Origin: Acetobacteraceae bacterium
GTDB lineage: Bacteria; Pseudomonadota; Alphaproteobacteria; Acetobacterales; Acetobacteraceae
Direction: 5' to 3'
Length of the DNA: 5,385 nt
Assembly (NCBI GenBank): GCA_003164305.1
Contig: PLSZ01000561.1
Coordinates: 1 to 5,385 of the forward strand
Below are positions 1 to 5,373 of this stretch, piece by piece (positions within the stretch are counted from its first letter, which is position 1; each line of letters starts with the position of its first letter). The notes under the pieces are model-generated. The model ran no database searches. It was not told where the DNA came from and saw only the letters and a list, made by a program, of their open reading frames with translations. Both the position numbers and the translations under genes were made by a program.

Positions 1-580
1 GGCGCATCGCGGGCAGGGTGACCCGGAGGATGACCGTCAGCGGATGGGCGCCGAGGCTGGCGGCGGCTTCCTCGGCGGCGCGGTCGTGCGTGGCGAGGCT
101 GGCGAGGCACAGCCGCGCCACCCAGGGCGTGGTGATCATGACATGCGCCGCGACAAGGCCGGCCAGCGACCCGGTCAAGGACGTTTCGGCGTTGATGTCG
201 ATGAAAACGAGCACGATGTAGACGGCGAGGCCGAGGGCGATGCCGGGCACCGTGATCGGCGCCAGCAGCAGCGTGCTGATCAGGGTTTTGCCGCGGAACC
301 GATGGCGGGACAGGCCGATACCGGCGGGCACGCCCAGAAGCAGGCTGCCCGCGGTCGCCGTAATCCCGAGTTGCAGACTGGTCCAGATCGACGCGCCGAA
401 CGTGGCCGGGATCTGGCTGTACCAGTCCAGCGTATAAGCGTGCGGCGGAAACAGGATCAGTTTTTCATCGAACACGCTGAGGTAAAGCGTCAGCACGAGC
501 GGCACGCCGATCAGCGCGACGCCGAGAGACACCAGTAGCGAGACCGCCGCGTGCTCCACACGCGCCAGAGCGTCCGTCAT
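1..580 (-). CDS. ABC transporter inner-membrane permease, PotC-like (partial, C-terminus cut by window edge)
   Basis: Reading the minus strand from ATG 580 gives 193 codons without a stop up to the window edge. The product looks like a permease of the spermidine/putrescine-type (PotC, BPD_transp_1 fold) importers. Hydrophobic stretches lie at about residues 11-37, 62-90, 99-128 and 135-161. The typical FPP...LDWY segment of this family is at residues 44-53. The cytoplasmic EAA loop that docks on the ATPase subunit begins at residue 170 (EEAAASLG, with the conserved Gly at 177) and ends in VTLP at 190. Relatives are usually about 260-280 residues, so roughly the last quarter is missing. The frame stays open for about 140 bases upstream of 580 but contains no ATG, GTG or TTG, so this start is the only good one; its Shine-Dalgarno is weak (GGGAA). 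The substrate (polyamine, opine, peptide or other) cannot be read from the permease alone. No partner permease or ATPase gene lies directly upstream, which is unusual for this family. Confidence 0.9.
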   Translation of the reverse strand, partial: MTDALARVEHAAVSLLVSLGVALIGVPLVLTLYLSVFDEKLILFPPHAYTLDWYSQIPATFGASIWTSLQLGITATAGSLLLGVPAGIGLSRHRFRGKTLISTLLLAPITVPGIALGLAVYIVLVFIDINAETSLTGSLAGLVAAHVMITTPWVARLCLASLATHDRAAEEAAASLGAHPLTVILRVTLPAMR

Positions 581-733
581 GTTGATTCCCGTCGGAAGAC
601 TCCCGTGGCGGAAGGATCGCGGTTGGGAGAGGGGGAAGTCAATCCGGGGCGCCGGCAGAAAGTTCTCGGGGGCTGATCGGAACCTGCTGAAAACCTCCGC
701 GAACTGACCTATTGTCCCTCAGATGCGCCCGGG

Positions 734-762
734 TTGGCCTGGCGGGGCCGATCGACTATCTT
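734..762 (+). promoter_or_regulatory. Candidate sigma70-type promoter of the ATPase-DUF4276 unit
   Basis: TTGGCC (734-739) and TATCTT (757-762) are separated by 17 bases; each matches four of six consensus positions. Transcription would start near 768-770, giving a leader of about 14 nt that still includes the Shine-Dalgarno AGGAGGG at 772-778. This is a pattern match by eye only, in GC-rich DNA where chance matches occur. Confidence 0.35.
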
Positions 763-782
763 CGGCTTCGTAGGAGGGCATT

Positions 783-2003
783 ATGGCTTCCGGTTTTTCG
801 TGTTTGTCAGTTACTGGATATCGGCGTCTCAAGGCCGTCGTGCTTAGGCTTCGACCCTTGAATATTTTGATTGGTGCGAATGGTGTCGGAAAAAGTTCGG
901 TTCTCGATATCTTTGATCTGCTTGCGGCGTCAGCGAATGGGACCTTGGAAAGCACGATCACCGAGTCCGGTGGGATGTCATCCTTGCTGACCGCGGATGG
1001 GCAGACGCAGGCCATCAACCTGGCTTTGCAACTGGATCAGGAGGGTAATGCGCCCCTGGACTATCAAATTAAATTGGCCGGTAAAGGCTATGGATTTCTT
1101 ATCTCCAGCGAACAACTGACGCAGCAAAGAGACTCGTCCGCGGTTGTGCCTTTTAAATATATCGACTCAAGCGGATCTCGTATCAGTTACCATTACGACA
1201 GAAAATTCGTTGAGCCAGATTGGGAATACAAGTGGTTGGAAACCTCGTTGTCTCAGGTCCCCAAAATGTATCGAGAGGCGGAGAGCCTCCGCCGACTATT
1301 AGCTGACGACATCTCGGAAATCTACCATATGCTGGACGTTTCGGCTCGTGCTCCGGTCCGGATGCCACAGACTCTATCGCCGGCGCAAACGCCGGGCAGT
1401 GATGGCGAGGACCTTCTGTCTTGCCTTTACACCCTCCGCGAAACAGCCCGCGAGCGATTTGAAGCGCTTGAAGATGCTTTGAAGGCGGCTTTTCCGACAT
1501 TCCAGAGGCTTGAATTTCCCCCTCAATCCGGTGGTCTCCTGACGTTGGGATGGCGAGACCAGGATTTCACAAGGCCGATTTTCGCGAACGAGTTGTCGGA
1601 AGGCACCTTGCGCTTTCTTTGGCTCGCGACCTTATTGCAATCTCCGGGTTTGCCGAAAATTACATTAATCGATGAACCTGAAGTAAGCCTTCATCCCGAA
1701 ATGTTGCGGTTGCTTGCCGATCTGATGCGCGAGGCGTCGGAGCGTACACAACTTATTGTCGCGACACACTCTGATCGCTTTGTCAGATTTCTGGACCAAA
1801 GCGAATTAGTCGTTTGTGATAGGGACGATCAGGGAGGCATGTGCGTCACGCGTGCCGACGAACTTAATCTCTCAGCCTGGATGGAAGATTGCACGCTTGA
1901 CCAGCTCTGGAGCATGGGTCGTCTGGGGGGAGATCTTGACACGGCGAATCGCTATTCTGGTCGAGGGCGCCACGGAGGCTGCCTTCAAAAAGGTCTTGCT
2001 TGA
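783..2003 (+). CDS. OLD-like / AAA_21-type ABC ATPase (likely defence-system sensor ATPase)
   Basis: The predicted 406-residue soluble protein has all the parts of an ABC/SMC-like ATPase. These are an N-terminal strand leading to Walker A GANGVGKSS (31-39), an ABC signature LSEGTLR (271-277), Walker B TLIDEPE (294-300, catalytic Glu 298), a D-loop SLHP (302-305) and a switch His in VATHS (326-330). The region between Walker A and the signature (about 85-265) is the family-specific insertion, with a charged helical part around 160-240. This layout fits the COG4637/AAA_21 ATPases found alone or paired with TOPRIM-like proteins, related to the ATPase parts of OLD nucleases and PARIS AriA. The start is well supported: AGGAGGG at 772-778, four bases before ATG. 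The last 23 residues (384-406) have no family character and are the out-of-frame reading of the next gene's start. Relatives typically end soon after the LWxMGxLGG motif seen at 375-383, so the extension may be an oddity of the junction. Composition is clearly poorer in GC than both flanks, suggesting transfer. An antiphage role is inference. Confidence 0.9.
   Translation: MASGFSCLSVTGYRRLKAVVLRLRPLNILIGANGVGKSSVLDIFDLLAASANGTLESTITESGGMSSLLTADGQTQAINLALQLDQEGNAPLDYQIKLAGKGYGFLISSEQLTQQRDSSAVVPFKYIDSSGSRISYHYDRKFVEPDWEYKWLETSLSQVPKMYREAESLRRLLADDISEIYHMLDVSARAPVRMPQTLSPAQTPGSDGEDLLSCLYTLRETARERFEALEDALKAAFPTFQRLEFPPQSGGLLTLGWRDQDFTRPIFANELSEGTLRFLWLATLLQSPGLPKITLIDEPEVSLHPEMLRLLADLMREASERTQLIVATHSDRFVRFLDQSELVVCDRDDQGGMCVTRADELNLSAWMEDCTLDQLWSMGRLGGDLDTANRYSGRGRHGGCLQKGLA
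1925..1932 (+). promoter_or_regulatory. Shine-Dalgarno GGGGGGAG setting the TTG start of the DUF4276 gene; also a G6 slippery tract
   Basis: GGGGGGAG lies three bases before TTG 1936, at the point where DUF4276 homology begins (RRIAILVEG). The only other start available in that frame, ATG 1816, would add 40 residues that are merely the shifted reading of the ATPase and has no comparable ribosome binding site. In the ATPase frame the same bases read CTG GGG GGA, that is the heptamer G_GGG_GGA in the phase that permits -1 slippage. Confidence 0.6.
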
Positions 2004-2547
2004 GTTTTTGAAGGCCCGACTTCCAGGTAAGATGCCGAAATTGGATTTTCTTCCGGAGGACGGACGAATTCCAAAAGCGGACAAACTCAAACGAAAGGTG
2101 CAGCTACTCCTCGCCAGTAATGATGCCGTGATAGCCCTGACTGATGTATATACTGGTGGTTCGCCACCCGAATTCCGGGACGCGACCGATGCGAAAACGA
2201 AGATGAAGTCCTGGGTTGGACCTGAGTCACGTTTTTACCCTCACGCAGCTCAATTTGACTTTGAGGCATGGCCGTTACCGTACTGGCCCCGCATCCAAAA
2301 GCTGGCGGGAAGCAACCGCCAACGCCCGTCCCAACACCCTGAAAATGTGAACCACGATAAACCACCCGCTAAACACCTTGCCGAAATCTTCAGAACAGGA
2401 AAAGCTGGCCGCCGGTACTCCAAAACTCGCGATGCCACAGCCATCTTATCAGGCCAGGATTTGATGGAGGCCGCTGAGAACTGCTCGGAACTCAAGGCTT
2501 TTCTTAATACGATCCTTAAGTTGTCAGGTGGAAAGAAGCTGGTATAA
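1936..2547 (+). CDS. DUF4276 family TOPRIM-like protein, partner of the upstream ATPase
   Basis: Started at TTG 1936, the product has 203 residues and begins with RRIAILVEGATE, the hydrophobic strand plus Glu (E10) that opens TOPRIM-like folds such as DUF4276 and DUF4435. A second acidic strand follows in VIALTDVYTGG (D70). The family hallmark, usually HEFEAW/L, appears as HAAQFDFEAWPL (103-114, with D108 and E110). The C-terminal part, EIFRTGK...YSKTRDATAIL...ELKAFL, also fits the longer DUF4276 members. TOPRIM-type domains bind metal and in OLD/Gabija relatives cleave nucleic acid; PARIS AriB (DUF4435) is a TOPRIM effector released by its ATPase. Whether this DUF4276 protein is a nuclease is not shown by sequence. 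It overlaps the ATPase gene by 68 bases, implying translational coupling. A longer form from ATG 1816 (243 aa) is considered unlikely. GC is low like the ATPase gene, so the two probably moved together. Confidence 0.85.
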   Translation: MTRRIAILVEGATEAAFKKVLLEFLKARLPGKMPKLDFLPEDGRIPKADKLKRKVQLLLASNDAVIALTDVYTGGSPPEFRDATDAKTKMKSWVGPESRFYPHAAQFDFEAWPLPYWPRIQKLAGSNRQRPSQHPENVNHDKPPAKHLAEIFRTGKAGRRYSKTRDATAILSGQDLMEAAENCSELKAFLNTILKLSGGKKLV

Positions 2548-2650
2548 AGCGAAGCTCAGTCGCGGACGCCTGTACTCTAAAGCGCCATATGTCACCCAAT
2601 GAGCAAAACGATTCACACGTATGCTCCGCGGACTCGATCTTTGGTAGATA
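2548..2650. other. Convergent intergenic gap without a recognisable terminator
   Basis: These 103 bases separate the DUF4276 stop from the RES toxin stop on the opposite strand. I see no GC-rich hairpin with a T-run on either strand, no direct repeat matching the other side of the island (580-782), and no ORF of note. Transcripts from the two sides may therefore overlap at their 3' ends. Confidence 0.5.
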
Positions 2651-3343
2651 TCAGGTCTCGATCCACGCCTCGGTCGAATAATCGAAATACCGATCGATCC
2701 GCTGGCCGTTCCACCGATACTTCAAATGGCGTTCCTGCCGCGGCAGCCCCACCGCGCGCGGCCTGAACGCCCCAACGCATTCGCCAGCCGGCCGCCGGAC
2801 ACTGGCATAGACCACGCCATTGGCGCCCGCGTCGCGTAACCCGCGCGCGTACTCCCGAGCCGCGATGTACGACACCGGATCCAGCACCCGCGCGCGGAAC
2901 GGCGCATCCAAGGCGTGGACGTCCTCGAACTCCGCGGCGATCGCGCTCACCAGCACCCGCATGTCTTCCATTCGCGGCGGATCGCCACTGTCGCGGGCGA
3001 ATTCCTCGAAGTGAAACACCGTTTCAGCCACCGCCGTCTCGATCCCCGACGCGGCGTAATAGACGCCGTACGTGCCATCGCTGAACCGCGACCCTTTCGG
3101 GTTCAGATGCGTGAACGACGCCATCACATACCCCGCTCCTGGGCCGGACACCCGCTGGTCTGGCGCGACGAGGGCGATCTCGCCAATTTCGTCTCGCACC
3201 CGAGGGTTGGTCAGTTGCTCCAGCGCGATCAGCGCGTCCCACACCGCGGCATCGGCGGTCAGACGCTCAAACAACGCGATGGGAGGATAGCGCGACGCGA
3301 TGATCCGCCAGGCGAACGGCCAATCGATCCGGCGCATGGCCAT
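2651..3343 (-). CDS. RES-domain toxin of a Xre-RES toxin-antitoxin module
   Basis: The 230-residue protein matches the RES family, named for conserved Arg, Glu and Ser. Arg86 lies in GSRFSDG (85-90), followed by the VYYA strand (94-97). Glu107 is in AVAET (104-108). Ser181 is in VVYASVRRPAGECVGAF (177-193). Studied members either degrade NAD+ (MbcT of Mycobacterium tuberculosis, an NAD+ phosphorylase) or ADP-ribosylate a target (ParT), and both stop growth in the absence of antitoxin; which applies here cannot be told from sequence. ATG 3343 is chosen because GGAG (complement of 3351-3354) lies 7 nt upstream. A second ATG two codons in is less well placed. The gene follows its antitoxin by 3 nt, the usual antitoxin-first order, so the two are almost certainly cotranscribed. 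Composition is GC-rich like the host flanks, unlike the ATPase pair. All three signature residues are present, so the toxin looks intact. Confidence 0.92.
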   Translation of the reverse strand: MAMRRIDWPFAWRIIASRYPPIALFERLTADAAVWDALIALEQLTNPRVRDEIGEIALVAPDQRVSGPGAGYVMASFTHLNPKGSRFSDGTYGVYYAASGIETAVAETVFHFEEFARDSGDPPRMEDMRVLVSAIAAEFEDVHALDAPFRARVLDPVSYIAAREYARGLRDAGANGVVYASVRRPAGECVGAFRPRAVGLPRQERHLKYRWNGQRIDRYFDYSTEAWIET

Positions 3344-3346
3344 GGC

Positions 3347-3769
3347 TTAACTCCAGGGCGCGCGCGCGGCGTCCAGATAGTTTCGGACCGCGGCGAGATC
3401 GACGACATCGCCGCCTGTCATGCGCCGCAGGGGCGTTTGGCCGCCGAACGCGTTGTTCGGACGCCTGATCCAGCCGTCGGCCAGACCCGGATCGGAATAC
3501 AGAATTTGCAGCGCTTTATAAATTCCCGCGACGTAACCGATGCGCCGCAGCGTGTCCGAGGGCACGCGAACGCCGGTGCCGCGGCGCCAGGCGTAATAGG
3601 TCCGCTCGGCGGGGGAGCCGAGCAGGATGCGCGCGTCGTCGGCACTCACGGTCCAGGCGTCCATGATGAGGAAGAAGCCTCGCAGAGCGTCGGCGGGGAC
3701 AATCCCCGTCAGGTCGGTTCGGGCTCGTTCCTTGGTGAGTTGCACCACCTGCTCCATGCGGTTTCGCAT
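3347..3769 (-). CDS. Xre/MbcA/ParS-family antitoxin (DUF2384 C-terminal domain)
   Basis: This 140-residue protein has the two-part form of RES antitoxins. A helical N-terminal DNA-binding-like region (about 26-63, LRGFFLIMDAW...ERTYYAWRRG) is followed by a C-terminal toxin-binding segment. The C-terminal part contains the diagnostic WIRRPNNAFGGQTPLRRM (100-117) and DLAAVRNYLDAARAPW (124-139), whose end normally blocks the RES active site. Its role is to neutralise the toxin and, in studied systems, to repress its own operon as a toxin-antitoxin complex. ATG 3769 is used; ATG 3757 (residue 5) is an alternative and neither has a clear Shine-Dalgarno. Two perfect palindromes lie just upstream, the nearer ending 16 nt before the start codon, and are good operator candidates. 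The gap to the upstream amidohydrolase stop is only 33 nt, so the TA promoter must lie in or next to the end of that gene, or the TA genes receive read-through. Confidence 0.92.
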   Translation of the reverse strand: MRNRMEQVVQLTKERARTDLTGIVPADALRGFFLIMDAWTVSADDARILLGSPAERTYYAWRRGTGVRVPSDTLRRIGYVAGIYKALQILYSDPGLADGWIRRPNNAFGGQTPLRRMTGGDVVDLAAVRNYLDAARAPWS

Positions 3770-3785
3770 AGAATGGGAAGGTTTC

Positions 3786-3797
3786 TGCGAATTCGCA
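3786..3797. promoter_or_regulatory. Perfect 12-bp palindrome TGCGAATTCGCA, candidate operator of the xre-res operon
   Basis: TGCGAATTCGCA is self-complementary over 12 bases and sits 16 nt before the antitoxin ATG. This is where an autorepressor would cover the transcription start predicted from the TATAGC -10 element next to it. No T-run follows on either strand, so a terminator role is unlikely. The operator function is inferred from position and from known autoregulation of TA operons. Confidence 0.5.
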
Positions 3798-3800
3798 AGA

Positions 3801-3810
3801 GGCTATAGCC
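3801..3810 (-). promoter_or_regulatory. Palindrome GGCTATAGCC containing a candidate -10 element (TATAGC) for xre-res
   Basis: GGCTATAGCC is a perfect 10-bp palindrome that overlaps the TAG stop of the amidohydrolase gene (3803-3805). Read on the minus strand it contains TATAGC, matching TATAAT at four of six positions. The hexamer 17 bases upstream, TGGCGC, is a poor -35, so an activator, a different sigma factor, or no promoter at all are possible. If used, transcription would begin near 3795, inside the 12-bp palindrome. Confidence 0.3.
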
Positions 3811-5035
3811 GTTTTTTCACCCAGGCGCCATTTGCCATGATCCCGTCCAGGCGCGCGCCGTCGCCGCGGAACACGCCCAGATCGCGGTATGGATCGCCGT
3901 CCACGACCAGCAGATCGGCGAACGCGCCGGGCACGAGTTCGCCCAGTTTGCCGGGGTGGCGGACGATTTCGGCGTTGACCAGGGTCGCGGAACGGATGAC
4001 TTCCGGCGGCGACATCACGCCGGCGCGTAGCGAGAACTCGGCGCAATGATCGTTCTGCAACTGTCCCAACAGATCGCTGCCGAAGCCAAGCTTCACGCCG
4101 GCGGCGCGGCAAATCTCCAGCGAGCGTAAGCCGGCTTCCAGCACGACCTCGTTCTTCGCCAGGCTGTAGGACGACAGCCCGTAGTCCGGGCCGCGGCGTT
4201 TCAACGCGTCGTATGCCACCAGGGTCGGCACCAGGAATGCGCCGCGCTCGGCCATCAGAGCGGCGGTTGGGGCGTCGATCAGGTTGCCGTGCTCGATGGT
4301 GCGGACGCCGGCGCGCACCGCTCGGGCGATCGCCTCGGCGCTGTAGGCGTGGGCGCAGACGTAGGTGCCCCAGCGGGTGGCTTCATCGACCGCGGCTTCG
4401 ATCTCATCGACGCGGTACTGTAAGCTTTCAAGCGGATCCAACTGCGAGGCGACTCCGCCGGACACCATGATCTTGATGTGGTCGGCCCCTTTGCGCAGTT
4501 CGTCTCGGGCAGCCTTGATGACGTCCGGGACGCCGTCCGCGACGCGGGACACCCAGGACAAGCCCGAGCAGCAGGCGCAGAATGTGTTGGTTTGCGTGCG
4601 CTTGCGGAAATCGCCGTGGCCGCCGGTCTGGCTGAGCGGTTGGCCGGCGATGAACAGGCGGGGGCCCACGAACAGGCCTTGCTCCACGGCGGCTTTGACG
4701 CCCCAGTCGGCGCCTCCCGTGTCGCGCAGGGTGGTGAAGCCGCGTTCCAGCATCGCGCGCATGTTCACCGAGGCTTTCGCCGCCAGCAATGTCAGCGGCA
4801 CGTCGGCCAGGAGTTGCAGGTTTACCTCGGTGAGGCAGAGGTGGATGTGCGCGTCGATGAGGCCGGGCATCAGGGTGCGGGCGCCGATGTCGACGCGTTG
4901 GGCGGCGGCGGACGCGATCGGACGGTCGGAGACTTCCCGGACCAGGTTGTCCTCGACAAGGACTTCGATGCCGTCGATCAGTTCGTCTCGCCGCGGATCG
5001 AGGAAGCGTCCGCCGGTGAACAGATATGATGCCAT
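3803..5035 (-). CDS. Metal-dependent amidohydrolase (prolidase/imidazolonepropionase-like branch)
   Basis: The 410-residue protein is a complete amidohydrolase-superfamily enzyme with a small N- and C-terminal beta-sandwich around a TIM barrel. Metal-binding elements occur in the expected order: HxH in GLIDAHIHL (His63, His65), a Lys in DHIKIMVSGG that would be carboxylated to bridge two metals (Lys188), His229 in VCAHAY, His249 in TIEHGNLID, and Asp321 in FGSDLLG. GGHGD (138-142) and the CACC patch (153-156) fit the Met_dep_hydrolase_A group, whose characterised members cut Xaa-Pro or Xaa-Arg/Lys dipeptides and their N-acyl or N-methylphosphonate derivatives. The exact substrate is unknown. 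No signal peptide is seen, so it is likely cytoplasmic. ATG 5035 is chosen because GGGAGG (5043-5048) lies 7 nt upstream and the next codons (ASYLFTGGRFLDP) start the domain. A longer reading to 5272 runs through repeat DNA. It might process a compound imported by a transporter such as that at the left edge, but this is a guess. Confidence 0.92.
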   Translation of the reverse strand: MASYLFTGGRFLDPRRDELIDGIEVLVEDNLVREVSDRPIASAAAQRVDIGARTLMPGLIDAHIHLCLTEVNLQLLADVPLTLLAAKASVNMRAMLERGFTTLRDTGGADWGVKAAVEQGLFVGPRLFIAGQPLSQTGGHGDFRKRTQTNTFCACCSGLSWVSRVADGVPDVIKAARDELRKGADHIKIMVSGGVASQLDPLESLQYRVDEIEAAVDEATRWGTYVCAHAYSAEAIARAVRAGVRTIEHGNLIDAPTAALMAERGAFLVPTLVAYDALKRRGPDYGLSSYSLAKNEVVLEAGLRSLEICRAAGVKLGFGSDLLGQLQNDHCAEFSLRAGVMSPPEVIRSATLVNAEIVRHPGKLGELVPGAFADLLVVDGDPYRDLGVFRGDGARLDGIMANGAWVKKRL

Positions 5036-5148
5036 ATGCAAACCTCCCGTGGCCGCGTGCGCGTGGCTGGCCGGGGTCAGCGATAGCCGATCTGGCGGGT
5101 GGCTTGAAGGGCGCTTTGGGTATTCCCCGTCGGCTCCCGGCCACTTCC

Positions 5149-5176
5149 CGTCATCCCCTGGCTCGACCGGGGGATC
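5149..5176 (+). repeat. REP-like palindromic repeat, copy A (diverged)
   Basis: This 28-base element begins CGTCATCC and ends GGGATC. It differs from copy B at four positions (9, 11, 21, 23), yet the differences fall in paired stem positions. C9-G23 replaces T9-A23, and T11-G21 (wobble) replaces G11-C21, so the nine-pair stem around the CTCGA loop is kept. Its 3' part can also pair differently: GGCTCGACC (5160-5168) is the perfect inverse of GGTCGAGCC (5177-5185) with an 8-base loop, giving two mutually exclusive hairpins. Confidence 0.75.
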
Positions 5177-5266
5177 GGTCGAGCCAAAGGCTTGCGGCGA
5201 CAGATGGCACGGTCGAGCCGCATAAGCATCAAGATAAGCGCCGCGAGAGGAAAACGCGCTTCTTCC

Positions 5267-5294
5267 CGTCATCCTCGGGCTCGACCCGAGGATC
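5267..5294 (+). repeat. REP-like palindromic repeat, copy B
   Basis: The element reads CGTC, then a perfect 9-bp hairpin ATCCTCGGG / CCCGAGGAT (5271-5279 with 5285-5293) around a CTCGA loop. It is the exact reverse complement of copy C over all 28 bases. Such GC-rich palindromes are typical of dispersed REP-type repeats in alphaproteobacterial intergenic DNA (from general knowledge). Confidence 0.85.
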
Positions 5295-5345
5295 TCTCGA
5301 CCGCGCGGAGGACGTCAAAAGTCGGGCAATGTGCCCGGGCTGGCT

Positions 5346-5373
5346 GATCCTCGGGTCGAGCCCGAGGATGACG
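5346..5373 (-). repeat. REP-like palindromic repeat, copy C (inverted partner of B)
   Basis: This is identical to copy B on the opposite strand over 28 bases, with the identity ending sharply at both sides. B and C are separated by 51 bases (5295-5345), forming an inverted doublet like the BIME arrangement of REP elements. The pair could form either two small hairpins or one 28-bp stem. Confidence 0.85.

Noticed and set aside
44..538. 164-codon plus-strand open frame at the left edge
   Set aside because: It is antisense to the permease, whose membrane segments and EAA loop identify the true coding strand.
600..650. Minus-strand TTGACT as -35 of a permease promoter
   Set aside because: The hexamer about 17 bases downstream is CGATCC, with no resemblance to a -10 element.
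1816..1935. ATG 1816 as start of the DUF4276 gene (243 aa form)
   Set aside because: The extra 40 residues are the shifted reading of the conserved ATPase C-terminal part, family similarity begins right after TTG 1936, and GGGGGGAG precedes that TTG.
2915..3808. 297-codon plus-strand open frame opposite the TA genes
   Set aside because: It is antisense to two well-recognised genes (RES toxin and Xre antitoxin) and its Arg/His/Gly-rich product has no recognisable domain; long antisense frames are expected in GC-rich DNA.
4365..5225. 286-codon and 183-codon plus-strand open frames, and a 238-codon minus-strand frame, over the amidohydrolase
   Set aside because: They are shadows of the amidohydrolase, whose metal-binding motifs are all present in its own frame; the shadow products are low-complexity Arg/Ala/Ser-rich sequences.
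5036..5272. Longer amidohydrolase start at 5272 (489 aa)
   Set aside because: The added N-terminus is translated from palindromic repeat DNA and has no domain character, while ATG 5035 has a strong GGGAGG ribosome binding site 7 nt upstream and begins the domain.
5265..5300. Repeat copy B as an intrinsic terminator
   Set aside because: The hairpin is not followed by a T-run on either strand, and the same element recurs twice nearby in both orientations.
5149..5373. CRISPR array
   Set aside because: There are only three copies, in mixed orientation, spacing is unequal, and each is itself a complete palindrome with covarying differences; no cas gene is present.
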